Made by a program: the position numbers and the translations under genes. Shown in pieces: positions 48,244 through 58,749 of a DNA stretch of 64,000 nucleotides. Source of the DNA: Metabacillus endolithicus (GTDB lineage Bacteria; Bacillota; Bacilli; Bacillales; Bacillaceae); NCBI RefSeq assembly GCF_023078335.1, contig NZ_CP095550.1:4632001-4696000 (forward strand), read 5' to 3'. Positions within the stretch are counted from its first letter, which is position 1. Every line of letters begins with the position of its first letter. Under the pieces are notes generated by a model. It did no database searches, was not told the origin of the DNA, and worked only from the letters and a program-made list of their open reading frames with translations.

Positions 48244-49035
48244 ATGAAACAACGAATTCTTACTGCAATATTAGCTGCAGCAGTTTTTCTTCCATTTGTT
48301 ATATACGGAAATCTTCCGTTTACAATATTTGTTTATTTACTAGCATCAATTGGATTGTATGAATTGTTAAGAATGAAAAAAATATCGTTAGTAAGTTTTC
48401 CTGGATTAATTAGCTTATTAATTTTATGGGTTCTATTAATTCCAAATTCTTATATAACAATATTAAACGATATAAATTTTTCTAAGGCTGAATTAGCATT
48501 ACTAGCTTTGTTATTTTTGTTAACTTACACGGTTATTACGAAAAATAAGTTTACATTTGATGATGTTGGTTTTGTTGTAATTTCTGTATTTTATCTTGGG
48601 ATCGGTTTTTACTTTTTTATTGAAACAAGGCATTCTGGCTTGGCAGAAGTATTTTACGCATTATTTTTAATATGGGTAACTGATTCAGGAGCTTATTTTG
48701 TCGGTCGGGCAATGGGGAAAAACAAGCTTTGGCCCGAAATAAGTCCGAATAAAACAGTAGAAGGGGCAGTGGGTGGAGTTTTATTTGCTGTTATTTTCGC
48801 TTGGGTGTACCACATGTTTACTGGAGTTTTAGATTCTTTCCTTATCATTACGGTTATGACAATCTTTCTCTCTGTTTTTGGACAAATTGGAGACTTGGTT
48901 GAATCTGCATTCAAACGCCATTATCAAGTAAAGGATTCTGGTTCAATTCTTCCGGGCCATGGTGGTATTTTAGATCGATTCGATAGTCTATTATTTGTAT
49001 TACCTCTACTTCACTTTTTAAATATTCTTTTTTAA
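48244..49035 (+). CDS. cdsA: Phosphatidate cytidylyltransferase
   Basis: Makes CDP-diacylglycerol, the precursor of membrane phospholipids. The 263 residues are mostly membrane spans, with the signature ISPNKTVEGAVGG and the terminal ILPGHGGILDRFDSLLFVLP. It lies 17 nt after uppS. Confidence 0.97.
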   Translation: MKQRILTAILAAAVFLPFVIYGNLPFTIFVYLLASIGLYELLRMKKISLVSFPGLISLLILWVLLIPNSYITILNDINFSKAELALLALLFLLTYTVITKNKFTFDDVGFVVISVFYLGIGFYFFIETRHSGLAEVFYALFLIWVTDSGAYFVGRAMGKNKLWPEISPNKTVEGAVGGVLFAVIFAWVYHMFTGVLDSFLIITVMTIFLSVFGQIGDLVESAFKRHYQVKDSGSILPGHGGILDRFDSLLFVLPLLHFLNILF

Positions 49036-49108
49036 AAATGTTTAAGTCCATAACATTAATGTGATGGATATTAGTAATACGCATTTCTTTTTGATTGGAA
49101 GTGACTTT

Positions 49109-50262
49109 GTGAAGAAAATAAGTTTACTTGGAGCTACTGGTTCGATAGGAATCCAAACTTTATCAGTAATAGAAGCACACCCTGATGAGTTTGAGCTAGT
49201 TTCCATGTCTTTTGGAAGAAATATAAAATCGGGAATTGAAATCATTAGAAAATTCAACCCTCGATTTGTTGCGGTTCAAGATAAAGAAACATATGAAAAA
49301 TTGAAACTTGAGCTTGAAATCGATAAAATAAAAATCGGTTACGGACAAGAAGCATTAATAGAGGCGGCTATATTTGATGATGTTGATTGTTTAGTTAATG
49401 CAGTTGTTGGTAGTGTAGTAGGCTTGTTCCAACGTTAAAAGCAATTGAAAACAAAATTACAATTGCAATTGCTAATAAAGAAACACTCGTAACAGCCGGT
49501 CACCTAGTAACAGAATATGCAAGGAAACACGAAGTTGACTTGTTACCAGTTGATAGTGAACATTCTGCGATTTTTCAATGTTTACAAGGTGAAAAATCAA
49601 AAAATATAAAACGTCTAATCATAACTGCATCTGGTGGGAGTTTTCGGGATAAAACGAGAGAAGAATTGACCAACGTTACAGTAGAGCAGGCTTTAAATCA
49701 TCCAAATTGGTCAATGGGTGCCAAAATTACAATCGATTCTGCAACAATGATGAACAAGGGGCTCGAGGTGATTGAGGCACATTGGTTATTTAATATTCCT
49801 TATCAAAAAATCGATGTACTGTTACATAAAGAAAGTATTATACATTCTTTAGTGGAATTCCACGATCGTAGTGTGATTGCTCAGTTAGGAACACCAGATA
49901 TGAGAGTTCCTATTCAATATGCATTAACTTATCCAGACAGACTTCCGCTTGAAAATGCTAAAAGACTTGAATTGTGGGAACATGGGAAACTTCATTTTGA
50001 AAAAATCAACTTTAATAGGTACAAATGCTTACAATATGCTTTTGATTCAGGTAAAATAGGTGGGACAATGCCAACTGTACTAAATGCTGCAAATGAAGAA
50101 GCAGTTGAAGCTTTTTTGAAGGGTAAGATAAAGTTCCTTCAAATTGAAGACTTAATTGAAAGAGCTATGGATAAGCATAAGAGCATCGCGCATCCAGATT
50201 TGGAGCAAATTCAAGAAGTTGATCAACTAACGCGAAATTTTGTACAAACATTAATCTCATAA
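49109..50262 (+). CDS. dxr: 1-deoxy-D-xylulose 5-phosphate reductoisomerase (frameshifted)
   Basis: Second enzyme of the MEP isoprenoid pathway. GTG start 49109 after GGAAGTGA. The NADPH motif [20 protein letters not shown] is N-terminal; [13 protein letters not shown] and ASGGSFRD are in the catalytic half. The frame breaks near 49418-49428: one base is missing in GGCTTGTTCCAACG, where [20 protein letters not shown] is expected. An extra valine codon (GTAGTA where GSVGL is usual) sits beside it, so this spot may hold more than one error. The corrected length is 384 residues. Confidence 0.95.
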
Positions 50263-50277
50263 AGGTGGTCATTCAAA

Positions 50278-51537
50278 ATGAATACAGTGATAGCGTTTGT
50301 CCTTATTTTCGGTGCTCTAGTATTTTTTCATGAGCTAGGTCATTTAATGTTAGCAAATAGAGCTGGGATACTTTGCCGCGAATTCGCTATAGGGTTTGGT
50401 CCGAAAATTTTATCATTTAAAAAGAATGAAACAGTGTATACAATTCGACTCCTTCCTATTGGGGGATTCGTACGAATGGCTGGGGAAGATCCTGAGGTTA
50501 TCGAGGTTAAACCTGGACACAATGTAGGATTATTATTTAACAAGGAAGACAAAGTTGAAAAGATCATTCTTAACAATAAAGAAAAATACCCTCAAGCACG
50601 TGTTATAGAGGTAGAAAATGTTGATCTTGAGCATAACATGTTTATCTCAGGCTATGAACACGGAGAAGAGGATTTTATTAAAAGATTCGATGTGAGTGAA
50701 ACATCTTATTTTATTGTAGATGGTCAAGAAACACAAATTGCTCCTTATAATCGACAGTTCCAATCAAAAACTGTAGGTCAAAGGATTGCTGCTATTTTTG
50801 CAGGTCCGTTTATGAATTTTCTTCTTGCTTTTGTTATTTTAGTTTCCCTAGGTTTTATTCAAGGTGCACCAGTTGATGAACCAAGATTAGGGAAATTGAC
50901 TTCTGATGGTGCTGCAAATGAGGCGGGGTTACAAGAGGGAGATGAAATTCATTCTATTGAAGGTGAATCAACATCTTCTTGGGGTGAAGTAGTATCAATC
51001 ATTCAAGAAAATCCGGATAAAGAATTAACATTTGAAGTAGAACGTAATGGCGAAATGTTAAGCTTAGAAGTGGTGCCTGCAGCAACAAAGGTTGGTGAAA
51101 CTGTCATTGGACGGATTGGTGCATATAATCCTGTTGATAAGTCATTCGGAAGTTCGTTAAAATATGGTTTTGTTGAAACGTATACGTGGACGAAAGAAAT
51201 TTTAATCGGGTTTGGAAAGCTTGTGACAGGACAATTCTCAATTGATATGCTGTCAGGTCCGGTTGGTATTTATGACATGACAGATCAAGTTGCCGAGTCT
51301 GGGACAACTAATTTATTAAGATGGGCAGCACTACTAAGTATTAATCTAGGAATAGTTAACTTGTTGCCGATCCCAGCTTTAGATGGTGGTCGCTTATTAT
51401 TTTTATTCATTGAGGCATTAAGAGGAAAGCCAATTGATCGCCAAAAGGAAGGTATTGTTCATTTTATTGGTTTTTCTTTACTTATGCTCTTAATGCTTGT
51501 TGTTACATGGAACGACATTCAACGCTTATTTCTGTAA
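50278..51537 (+). CDS. rasP: Intramembrane zinc metalloprotease RasP (RseP/S2P)
   Basis: Site-2 protease that cleaves membrane-bound anti-sigma factors and signal-peptide remnants. The zinc site is HELGH in FFHELGHLMLANR in the first span, with the second ligand region NLLPIPALDGGRLLF near the end. A PDZ domain (about residues 190-270; NEAGLQEGDEIHSIEGE) lies between. 419 residues, full length. Confidence 0.97.
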   Translation: MNTVIAFVLIFGALVFFHELGHLMLANRAGILCREFAIGFGPKILSFKKNETVYTIRLLPIGGFVRMAGEDPEVIEVKPGHNVGLLFNKEDKVEKIILNNKEKYPQARVIEVENVDLEHNMFISGYEHGEEDFIKRFDVSETSYFIVDGQETQIAPYNRQFQSKTVGQRIAAIFAGPFMNFLLAFVILVSLGFIQGAPVDEPRLGKLTSDGAANEAGLQEGDEIHSIEGESTSSWGEVVSIIQENPDKELTFEVERNGEMLSLEVVPAATKVGETVIGRIGAYNPVDKSFGSSLKYGFVETYTWTKEILIGFGKLVTGQFSIDMLSGPVGIYDMTDQVAESGTTNLLRWAALLSINLGIVNLLPIPALDGGRLLFLFIEALRGKPIDRQKEGIVHFIGFSLLMLLMLVVTWNDIQRLFL

Positions 51538-51568
51538 AGAAGTTTAATTAAAATAGAGGTGCTCGTAA

Positions 51569-53271
51569 ATGAAACAAAGTATGACGTTTATTCCTACTCT
51601 TAGAGAAGTTCCAGCTGATGCTGAAGTCAAAAGCCATCAGCTAATGCTACGAGCTGGATTTATTAGACAAAATACAAGTGGCGTGTATAGCTACTTACCT
51701 TTAGCACAAAAAGTACTAAAGAAAATTGAACAAATTGTTCGTGAGGAAATGAATAAAGCTGGAGCTTCAGAGTTATTAATGCCTGCATTGCAGCAGAGTG
51801 AACTTTGGCAAGAATCAGGTCGTTGGTATTCCTATGGCCCTGAATTAATGAGATTAAAGGATCGTCATAACCGTGAATTTGCTCTAGGAGCAACACATGA
51901 AGAAATGATTACAAGCCTTGTTCGTGATGAAGTGAAGTCATACAAACGTCTCCCACTTGGTTTGTACCAAATTCAAACTAAATTCCGCGATGAGAAACGT
52001 CCAAGATTTGGTGTTTTACGAGGACGTGAATTCATTATGAAAGATGCATATACCTTTCACGCAACAAACGAGAGCTTGGATGAGGTTTATAATAAAATGT
52101 TTACAGCTTATCAAAATATCTTCACACGCTGTGGCTTAGATTTTAGAGCTGTTATTGCAGACTCAGGTGCGATGGGTGGAACCGACACTCACGAATTTAT
52201 GGTTCTTTCAGAGATTGGTGAAGACACAATTGCATATTCAGATACATCTCAATATGCAGCAAACATTGAAATGGCACCGGTTATTTCAACGTATGAAAAG
52301 AGTTCGGAAGAGCAGCAGTCATTAGAAAAAATAGAAACACCAAATCAAAAAACAATAGAAGAAATATCTTCATTTTTAAATATCTCAAAAGAAAATTGTA
52401 TCAAGTCAGTTCTATTTAAAGTAGATGAAAAGTTTGTGCTCGTTCTTGTTCGTGGAGACCACGAAGTAAATGATATTAAAGTGAAAAACTTATATTCTGC
52501 TTCAGTAGTTGAATTAGCAACAGCAGAGGAAACAAAAGAAGCATTAAATTGTGTTCCTGGTTATGTAGGTCCAATTCATGTTTCAGAGGATGTAGAAGTC
52601 ATTGCAGACCATGCAGTTGCAGTTATAGTAAACGGAGTATGCGGTGCTAATGAAGAAGCATTCCACTATACAGGAGTTAATTTAGAACGAGATGCAGCAG
52701 TTACTCAATATGCTGATTTACGTTTTATACAAGAAGGTGATCTTTCTCCTGATGGTGAAGGCATGATTAAATTTGCAAAAGGTATAGAAGTTGGTCATGT
52801 TTTTAAATTGGGAACAAGATATAGTGAAGCGATGAATGCTACATTCCTTGATGAAAATGGCCGAACGCAACCAATGATAATGATTGCTATGGCATTGGAG
52901 TCTCTAGAACATTAGCAGCTGTTATCGAGCAGAATAATGACGAAAATGGAATTGTTTGGCCTGAAGCGTTAGCACCATTTCAACTTCATATGATTCCTAT
53001 TAATGTAAAAAATGATGCTCAAAAAGAATTAGGTGAAAAGCTGTACAATATATTTACTGACCTTGGTTATGAAGTTCTTCTTGATGATCGTCAAGAAAGA
53101 GCAGGGGTTAAATTTGCTGATTCCGATTTAATTGGCTTACCAGTTCGTGTAACAGTTGGTAAAAGAGCTGAAGAAGGAATTGTAGAAGTTAAAATACGTA
53201 AAACAGGTGAGTCTTTTGAAGTTTCAGTTGATGAGCTGGAAGGTAAAGTAAAACAAATACTTGGTAACTAA
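51569..53271 (+). CDS. proS: Prolyl-tRNA synthetase (frameshifted)
   Basis: Bacterial-type class II synthetase with an editing insertion. Motif 1 region [20 protein letters not shown], motif 2 [20 protein letters not shown], the editing domain at about residues 240-380, and the anticodon-binding C-terminus ([20 protein letters not shown]). The frame breaks near 52885-52889: ATAATGATTGC stands where coding for [17 protein letters not shown] needs one more base (and a G in place of the A). The first frame ends falsely at 52915. The corrected product is 567 residues. Confidence 0.96.
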
Positions 53272-53320
53272 AAAATTGTTACTGCAAAGACAAAACCATG
53301 TTAAAATAATAAAATGAGAA

Positions 53321-53384
53321 GAAGAGGCTGCCCCATTATTAGACAATTTTCTTTTGAATTGTCTAATAATGGGGCAGCCTCTTC
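53321..53384 (+). terminator. Long perfect inverted repeat between proS and polC
   Basis: A 28-bp perfect stem (53321-53348 with 53357-53384) closes an 8-nt loop. Its outer part has the GAAGAGGCTGCCCC sequence common in Bacillus terminators. There is no adjacent T tract, and it is much longer than an ordinary terminator stem. Confidence 0.8.
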
Positions 53385-53435
53385 AATTGTGAAAAAAATA
53401 ATATTCATGATTCTGGGAGAGGGGATATATAGGTC

Positions 53436-56400
53436 ATGGACATGTTAAACAACCAAATTGAGCGATTTCAACTCCTGCTCCAGCAAATAAATTTAACAGA
53501 AGATGCAGCCGTTGTTCATTTTAAAAACGGTTCGATTGCTAGATTAACCGTTCATAAGCAATTGAAAAAATGGCATTTTCATTTTCAATTTGATAAGATT
53601 CTACCCTTTGATGTGTACCATTTATTTAAAACAAAACTATCAAAGGCTTTTTCACATATTGCAGATGTATCTTTTACATTTGAAGCAAGAGACCAAGCTT
53701 TTGATGAAAAGTTAGTACAAGATTATTGGTCAATTTGTATTCAAGAGATGGATGGTATTTCACCTCCGATGCTTGCTCTACTAAATGAGCAGAAGCCAAC
53801 CCTCCAAGGGCTAAAGGTAGTCGTAAAAACAAAAAACGATACAGAAGCAATGACAATAAAAAGAAAATATGCTTCTCTTATTCAAGAAAGCTTTCAGCAT
53901 TTTGGCTTTCCAACTTTTCAAATGGATACAACAGTAGCAGTAACAGAAGAAGAAATTAAACAATTTCAAGAGCAAAAGCTTCAAGAAGATAAAGCAAGAG
54001 GTTTCCAAGCGTTAACCGACATGGAAAATGCAGAAAAAGAGGATTCAATTCAGCCTGAACTTTCCGGCCCATTAACAATCGGTTATACAATAAAAGATGA
54101 TGAAGAAATTCGTACAATGGCTTCCATTGAGGATGAAGAAAGAAGAGTAGCATTACAAGGGTATGTTTTTGATGCTGAAACAAGAGAATTACGAAGTGGA
54201 AGAATATTATTAACATTTAAAATTACTGATTATACAAGCTCGATACTAGTAAAAATGTTTGCGAGAGATAAAGAAGATGCAGTATTGGTACAAGCTGTAA
54301 AAAAAGGTATGTGGCTTAAAGTAAGAGGTAGTATCCAAAATGACACCTTTGTCCGAGATCTTGTTATGATTGCAAATGATATCAATGAAGTTACACCAAG
54401 AGAAAGACAAGATACTGCCCCTGAAGATGAAAAACGAGTCGAATTACATTTACATTCACCGATGAGTCAAATGGATGCTGTCACTTCAGTAAGCAAATAT
54501 ATTGAGCAAGCAAAGAAATGGGGTCATAAAGCGATAGCTCTAACGGATCATGCTGTTGCACAATCTTTTCCGGAGGCATATTCTGCAGGGAAAAAGAATG
54601 GAATCAAAGTATTGTTTGGTGTTGAAGTCAACTTAGTAGATGATGGAGTCCCGATTGCCTACAATTCTGAACATCGTTTATTGTCGGATGAAACCTATGT
54701 TGTGTTTGATGTAGAAACAACAGGCTTTCTGCAGTTTACGATACTATTATTGAGCTTGCCGCTGTTAAGATTCGTGATGGTGAAATTGTTGATCGCTTTG
54801 AATCCTTTGCTAACCCACACCATCCACTATCAGCTACAACAATTGATTTAACTGGTATTACGGACGATATGGTAAGGGATGCCCCTAATGTAGACGTAGT
54901 ATTAAGGAAATTTAAAGAATGGATTGGGGACGACATTTTAGTTGCGCACAACGCGAGCTTTGATATGGGTTTTTTAAATGTTGGGTATAAAAAGCTTCTA
55001 GGTGAGGAAAAAGCAAAAAATCCTGTTATTGATACATTAGAGTTAGGTAGATTTCTATATCCTGAAATGAAAAACCACCGATTGAACACTCTTTGTAAAA
55101 AGTTTGATATTGAGTTAACACAGCACCACCGTGCTATTTATGATGCGGAAGCAACAGGATTCTTGCTTATTAAAATGTTAAAAGATGCTGCTGAACAAGA
55201 AATCGAATATCATGATCAATTTAATGAAAATATGGGAAAAGGAAATGCCTACCAGCGTTCTCGTCCATATCATGCAACGATTCTTGCTCAAAATGAAACA
55301 GGGTTAAAAAATCTATTTAAATTAGTCTCAATCTCGCATATTAACTATTTTTATCGGGTTCCACGAATTCCGCGTTCACAGCTTAATAAACTCCGGGAAG
55401 GTCTTATTATTGGCTCAGCCTGTGATAAGGGAGAGGTTTTTGAAGGAATGATGCAAAAATCACCTGAGGAAGTTGAGGAGATCGCTGCATTTTATGATTA
55501 TTTAGAAGTTCATCCTTTAGAAGTTTATCAACACCTAATTACACTGGATTATATAAAAGATAATAATGCGTTACAGGAAATTGTAACGAATATTGTGAAG
55601 CTTGGTGAAAAATTAAATAAACCAGTCGTGGCAACGGGTAATGTCCATTACCTTAATCCTGTTGATAAAATTTATCGCAAAATATTGGTTAATTCTCAAG
55701 GAGGAGCCAATCCATTAAACCGCCATGAGCTACCGGATGTTCATTTTCGGACAACAGATGAAATGCTAAATGCTTTTTCATTTCTTGGCACAGAAAAGGC
55801 GAAAGAAATTGTAGTAGAAAATACAAACAAAGTAGCAGATATGATTGAAGAAGTTAAACCAATCAAAGATGATCTATATACACCAAAAATTGAAGGTGCA
55901 GATGATGAAATACGGGAAATGAGTTATTCGATGGCGAGAAGTATTTATGGTGAAAATCTACCGGAACTTGTTGAAGCACGTTTGGAAAAGGAATTAAAAA
56001 GTATTATCGGACATGGGTTCGCTGTTATATACTTGATTTCACATAAACTTGTAAAAAAATCTCTCGATGATGGATATCTTGTAGGTTCACGTGGTTCTGT
56101 AGGATCTTCTTTTGTTGCGACAATGACGGAGATTACAGAGGTTAATCCTCTTCCGCCACATTATGTATGCCCTGATTGCAGACACTCTGAGTTTTTTAAT
56201 GATGGATCAGTTGGATCTGGATTCGATTTGCCAAATAAAGAATGTCCAAAGTGTGGAGCACAGTATACGAAAGATGGACATGATATACCTTTTGAAACGT
56301 TCTTGGGATTTAAAGGTGATAAAGTTCCTGATATCGATTTGAATTTCTCCGGTGAATATCAGCCTACAGCACACAACTATACAAAGTTGTTGTTCGGAGA

Positions 56401-57747
56401 AGATAATGTTTTCCGTGCAGGAACAATAGGTACAGTTGCAGAAAAGACGGCTTACGGATATGTAAAAGGTTATGCGAATGACCGTAACATCATTTATAGA
56501 GGAGCAGAGGTTGACCGTCTTGTACAAGGGTGTACAGGTGTAAAAAGAACAACCGGTCAGCACCCGGGTGGTATTATCGTAGTACCTGACTACATGGATA
56601 TCTTTGATTTCTCACCAATTCAATTTCCTGCTGATGCAACTGGATCTGAATGGCGAACTACTCATTTTGACTTCCATTCAATTCACGATAACTTATTAAA
56701 ACTTGATATTCTTGGACACGATGATCCAACGGTTATCCGTATGCTACAAGATTTAAGTGGAATTGATCCTAAAACAATTCCAACCGATGACCCAGAGGTT
56801 ATGAAGATCTTTAGTGGAACTGAATCATTAGGAGTAACAGAAGATCAAATTATGTGTAAAACAGGAACACTTGGAATTCCTGAATTCGGTACACGATTTG
56901 TTCGCCAAATGTTAGAAGATACAAAACCGACTACTTTTTCTGAGCTTGTTCAAATTTCTGGTCTATCGCATGGTACAGACGTTTGGCTTGGAAATGCACA
57001 GGAGCTTATCCACAATAAGACTTGTACATTGAGTGAAGTAATCGGATGTCGTGATGATATTATGGTATACCTGATCTATCAAGGGTTAGAGCCTTCTTTT
57101 GCATTTAAGATCATGGAATCTGTTCGTAAGGGTAAAGGCTTAACAGATGAGATGATGGAGGAAATGAAAAAACAAGAAGTGCCGGCTGGTATATTGATTC
57201 TTGCTTAAAGATTAAATATATGTTCCCTAAGGCCCATGCTGCTGCATATGTTTTAATGGCGGTACGTATTGCTTATTTCAAAGTTCATCTACCTCTATTA
57301 TATTATGCTGCATACTTTACTGTTCGTGCAGATGATTTCGATATTGATACAATGGTTAAAGGGTCAGCATCTATTAAAGCAAAAATAGATGAAATTAACT
57401 TAAAAGGCTTAGATGCATCACCAAAAGAGAAAAACCTTCTTACTGTTTTAGAATTATCCTTAGAAATGTGTGAAAGAGGATTTTCATTCCAAAAGGTAGA
57501 TCTTTATCGTTCTAGTGCTGATGAGTTTTTAATTGATGGTAATACACTAATTCCACCTTTTAATTCAATACCAGGCTTTGGAACGAATGCTGCAATTAAC
57601 ATAGTTAAAGCAAGAGGAGAAGGAGAGTTTTTATCAAAAGAAGATTTACAGCAAAGAGGTAAGGTGTCTAAAACAATTATCGAATACCTTACTAATCATG
57701 GTTGTTTGGATGAATTACCAGATCAAAACCAATTATCTCTTTTTTAA
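53436..57747 (+). CDS. polC: DNA polymerase III alpha subunit PolC, Gram-positive type (two frameshifts)
   Basis: Essential replicative polymerase with built-in proofreading. Order: N-terminal and OB domains, PHP domain ([17 protein letters not shown] at about residue 335) interrupted by the exonuclease ([10 protein letters not shown] at about 422), then the polymerase with a Cys4 zinc site (CPDC...CPKC) and catalytic [13 protein letters not shown] near 965. Two breaks: near 54726-54731 a T is missing in GGCTTTCTGCAG ([15 protein letters not shown] expected), and near 57184-57188 one base is missing in GTGCCGGCTGG (VPEWYI/VPDWYI expected). The corrected length is 1437 residues, identical to B. 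subtilis. Confidence 0.97.
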
Positions 57748-57851
57748 AGATTCTTTTCTTTTTTAATCTTTTATTCCTTCAAAGGATAAATTTGCATAAA
57801 AAACACGGTTATGTTATGCTTTTAGTGGAAATGCTAACGATAAGCAGAGGA

Positions 57852-57878
57852 AAAGAGTGGGGTAATCACCCACTCTTT
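57852..57878 (+). terminator. Hairpin downstream of polC (first)
   Basis: A perfect 10-bp stem, AAAGAGTGGG with CCCACTCTTT, closes a 7-nt loop. The stem itself supplies the only short T run (CTTTCG follows), so terminator strength is uncertain. Confidence 0.65.
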
Positions 57879-57926
57879 CGTATTGTAATCGCCCTCGTCA
57901 TTCGGATAGTTATACTACATACCATT

Positions 57927-57950
57927 CCCTGCTCAAAAGGCAGGGTTTTT
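57927..57950 (+). terminator. Intrinsic terminator downstream of polC (second)
   Basis: A 6-bp GC-rich stem, CCCTGC (57927-57932) with GCAGGG (57940-57945), closes a 7-nt loop and is followed by five T residues. Confidence 0.7.
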
Positions 57951-57992
57951 CAACAGCTAAAGGTGTCAAACTGCTTCTGTTCAGGTTAAGCT

Positions 57993-58130
57993 AGAGCGCT
58001 TAGCTCCGTGTGTAGTCTTGGATGAGGGGATGTTCATTTTGAAGAAAAAGTTCATTATCTAAAAAATAACTTATTTTCACCATTGACTTATGCTTGATGC
58101 CTAAAGGGCAGGAGCATTGCGCTTTTCTTA
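57993..58130 (+). repeat. Hairpin-forming intergenic repeat, copy 2 (diverged)
   Basis: The left arm AGAGCGCTTAGCTCC (57993-58007) pairs imperfectly with GGAGCATTGCGCTTTT (from 58111). The exact CTTATGCTTG at 58087-58096 and the end TTTTCTTA match copy 1 at 47264-47390. The interior is more degenerate than in copy 1. Confidence 0.6.
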
Positions 58131-58144
58131 CAAGGAGGAAGAGA

Positions 58145-58615
58145 ATGAGCAAAAAAGTAACAGAAATTGTTGAACAATTAGTAACACCAATTTTAGAGGA
58201 TATGAACCTTGAATTAGTTGATATTGAATATGTTAAAGAAGGCTCTAATTGGTTTCTAAGATTATTTATTGATTCTGAGACAGGCATTGATATTGAAGAA
58301 TGTGGAGTAGTAAGTGAAAGATTAAGTGAAAAACTAGATGCTTTAGATCCTATTCAGCATAATTACTTTTTAGAGGTTTCCTCACCAGGTGCTGAGAGAC
58401 CATTAAAAAAAGAAGCGGATATAAAGAAGGCAATCGGTAAGCAAGTTCATATCAAAACATATGAACCAATTAATGGTGAAAAAGCTTTTGAAGGTGTTTT
58501 AACTGATTTTGACGGTCAAACTCTTTTCATTACTGTTACCATTAAAACTAGAAAAAAACAAATTGAGATTCCGTATAATAAAGTGGCAAAAGCCAGATTA
58601 GCTGTAATCTTTTAG
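58145..58615 (+). CDS. rimP: Ribosome maturation factor RimP
   Basis: Needed for 30S subunit maturation. ATG 58145 follows AAGGAGGAAG; the upstream in-frame ATG 58094 lies inside the intergenic repeat and is rejected. The 156 residues contain [40 protein letters not shown] and the C-terminal SH3-like domain. First gene of the rimP-nusA-infB operon. Confidence 0.97.
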   Translation: MSKKVTEIVEQLVTPILEDMNLELVDIEYVKEGSNWFLRLFIDSETGIDIEECGVVSERLSEKLDALDPIQHNYFLEVSSPGAERPLKKEADIKKAIGKQVHIKTYEPINGEKAFEGVLTDFDGQTLFITVTIKTRKKQIEIPYNKVAKARLAVIF

Positions 58616-58648
58616 CTAACTTTTAAACTAATATCTCCAAATGACTGT

Positions 58649-58676
58649 TTTACAAATTGTGAAATTCTTTTATGTT
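58649..58676 (+). promoter_or_regulatory. Weak internal promoter candidate before nusA
   Basis: TTTACA (58649-58654, 5 of 6) and TATGTT (58671-58676, 4 of 6) are 16 nt apart in the 134-nt rimP-nusA gap. The match is weak. Confidence 0.3.
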
Positions 58677-58749
58677 AACTCTCGTTAATGATAAGAATGG
58701 TACACAACACATTTCCATGTAGCTTATTTTTTAAGGGGGAGCCGTTAAA

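Larger units (their letters stand above)
57748..58144 (+). other. Intergenic region polC to rimP
   Basis: 397 bases with no credible gene. It holds two hairpins in series (57852-57878 and 57927-57950) and the second copy of the intergenic repeat (57993-58130). The rimP Shine-Dalgarno AAGGAGG (58131-58137) directly abuts the repeat. No clear sigma-A promoter was seen. Confidence 0.7.

Noticed and set aside
58094..58144. N-terminal extension of RimP from ATG 58094
   Set aside because: It lies inside the intergenic repeat and would include the AAGGAGG site as coding; the 58145 start gives the normal 156 residues.
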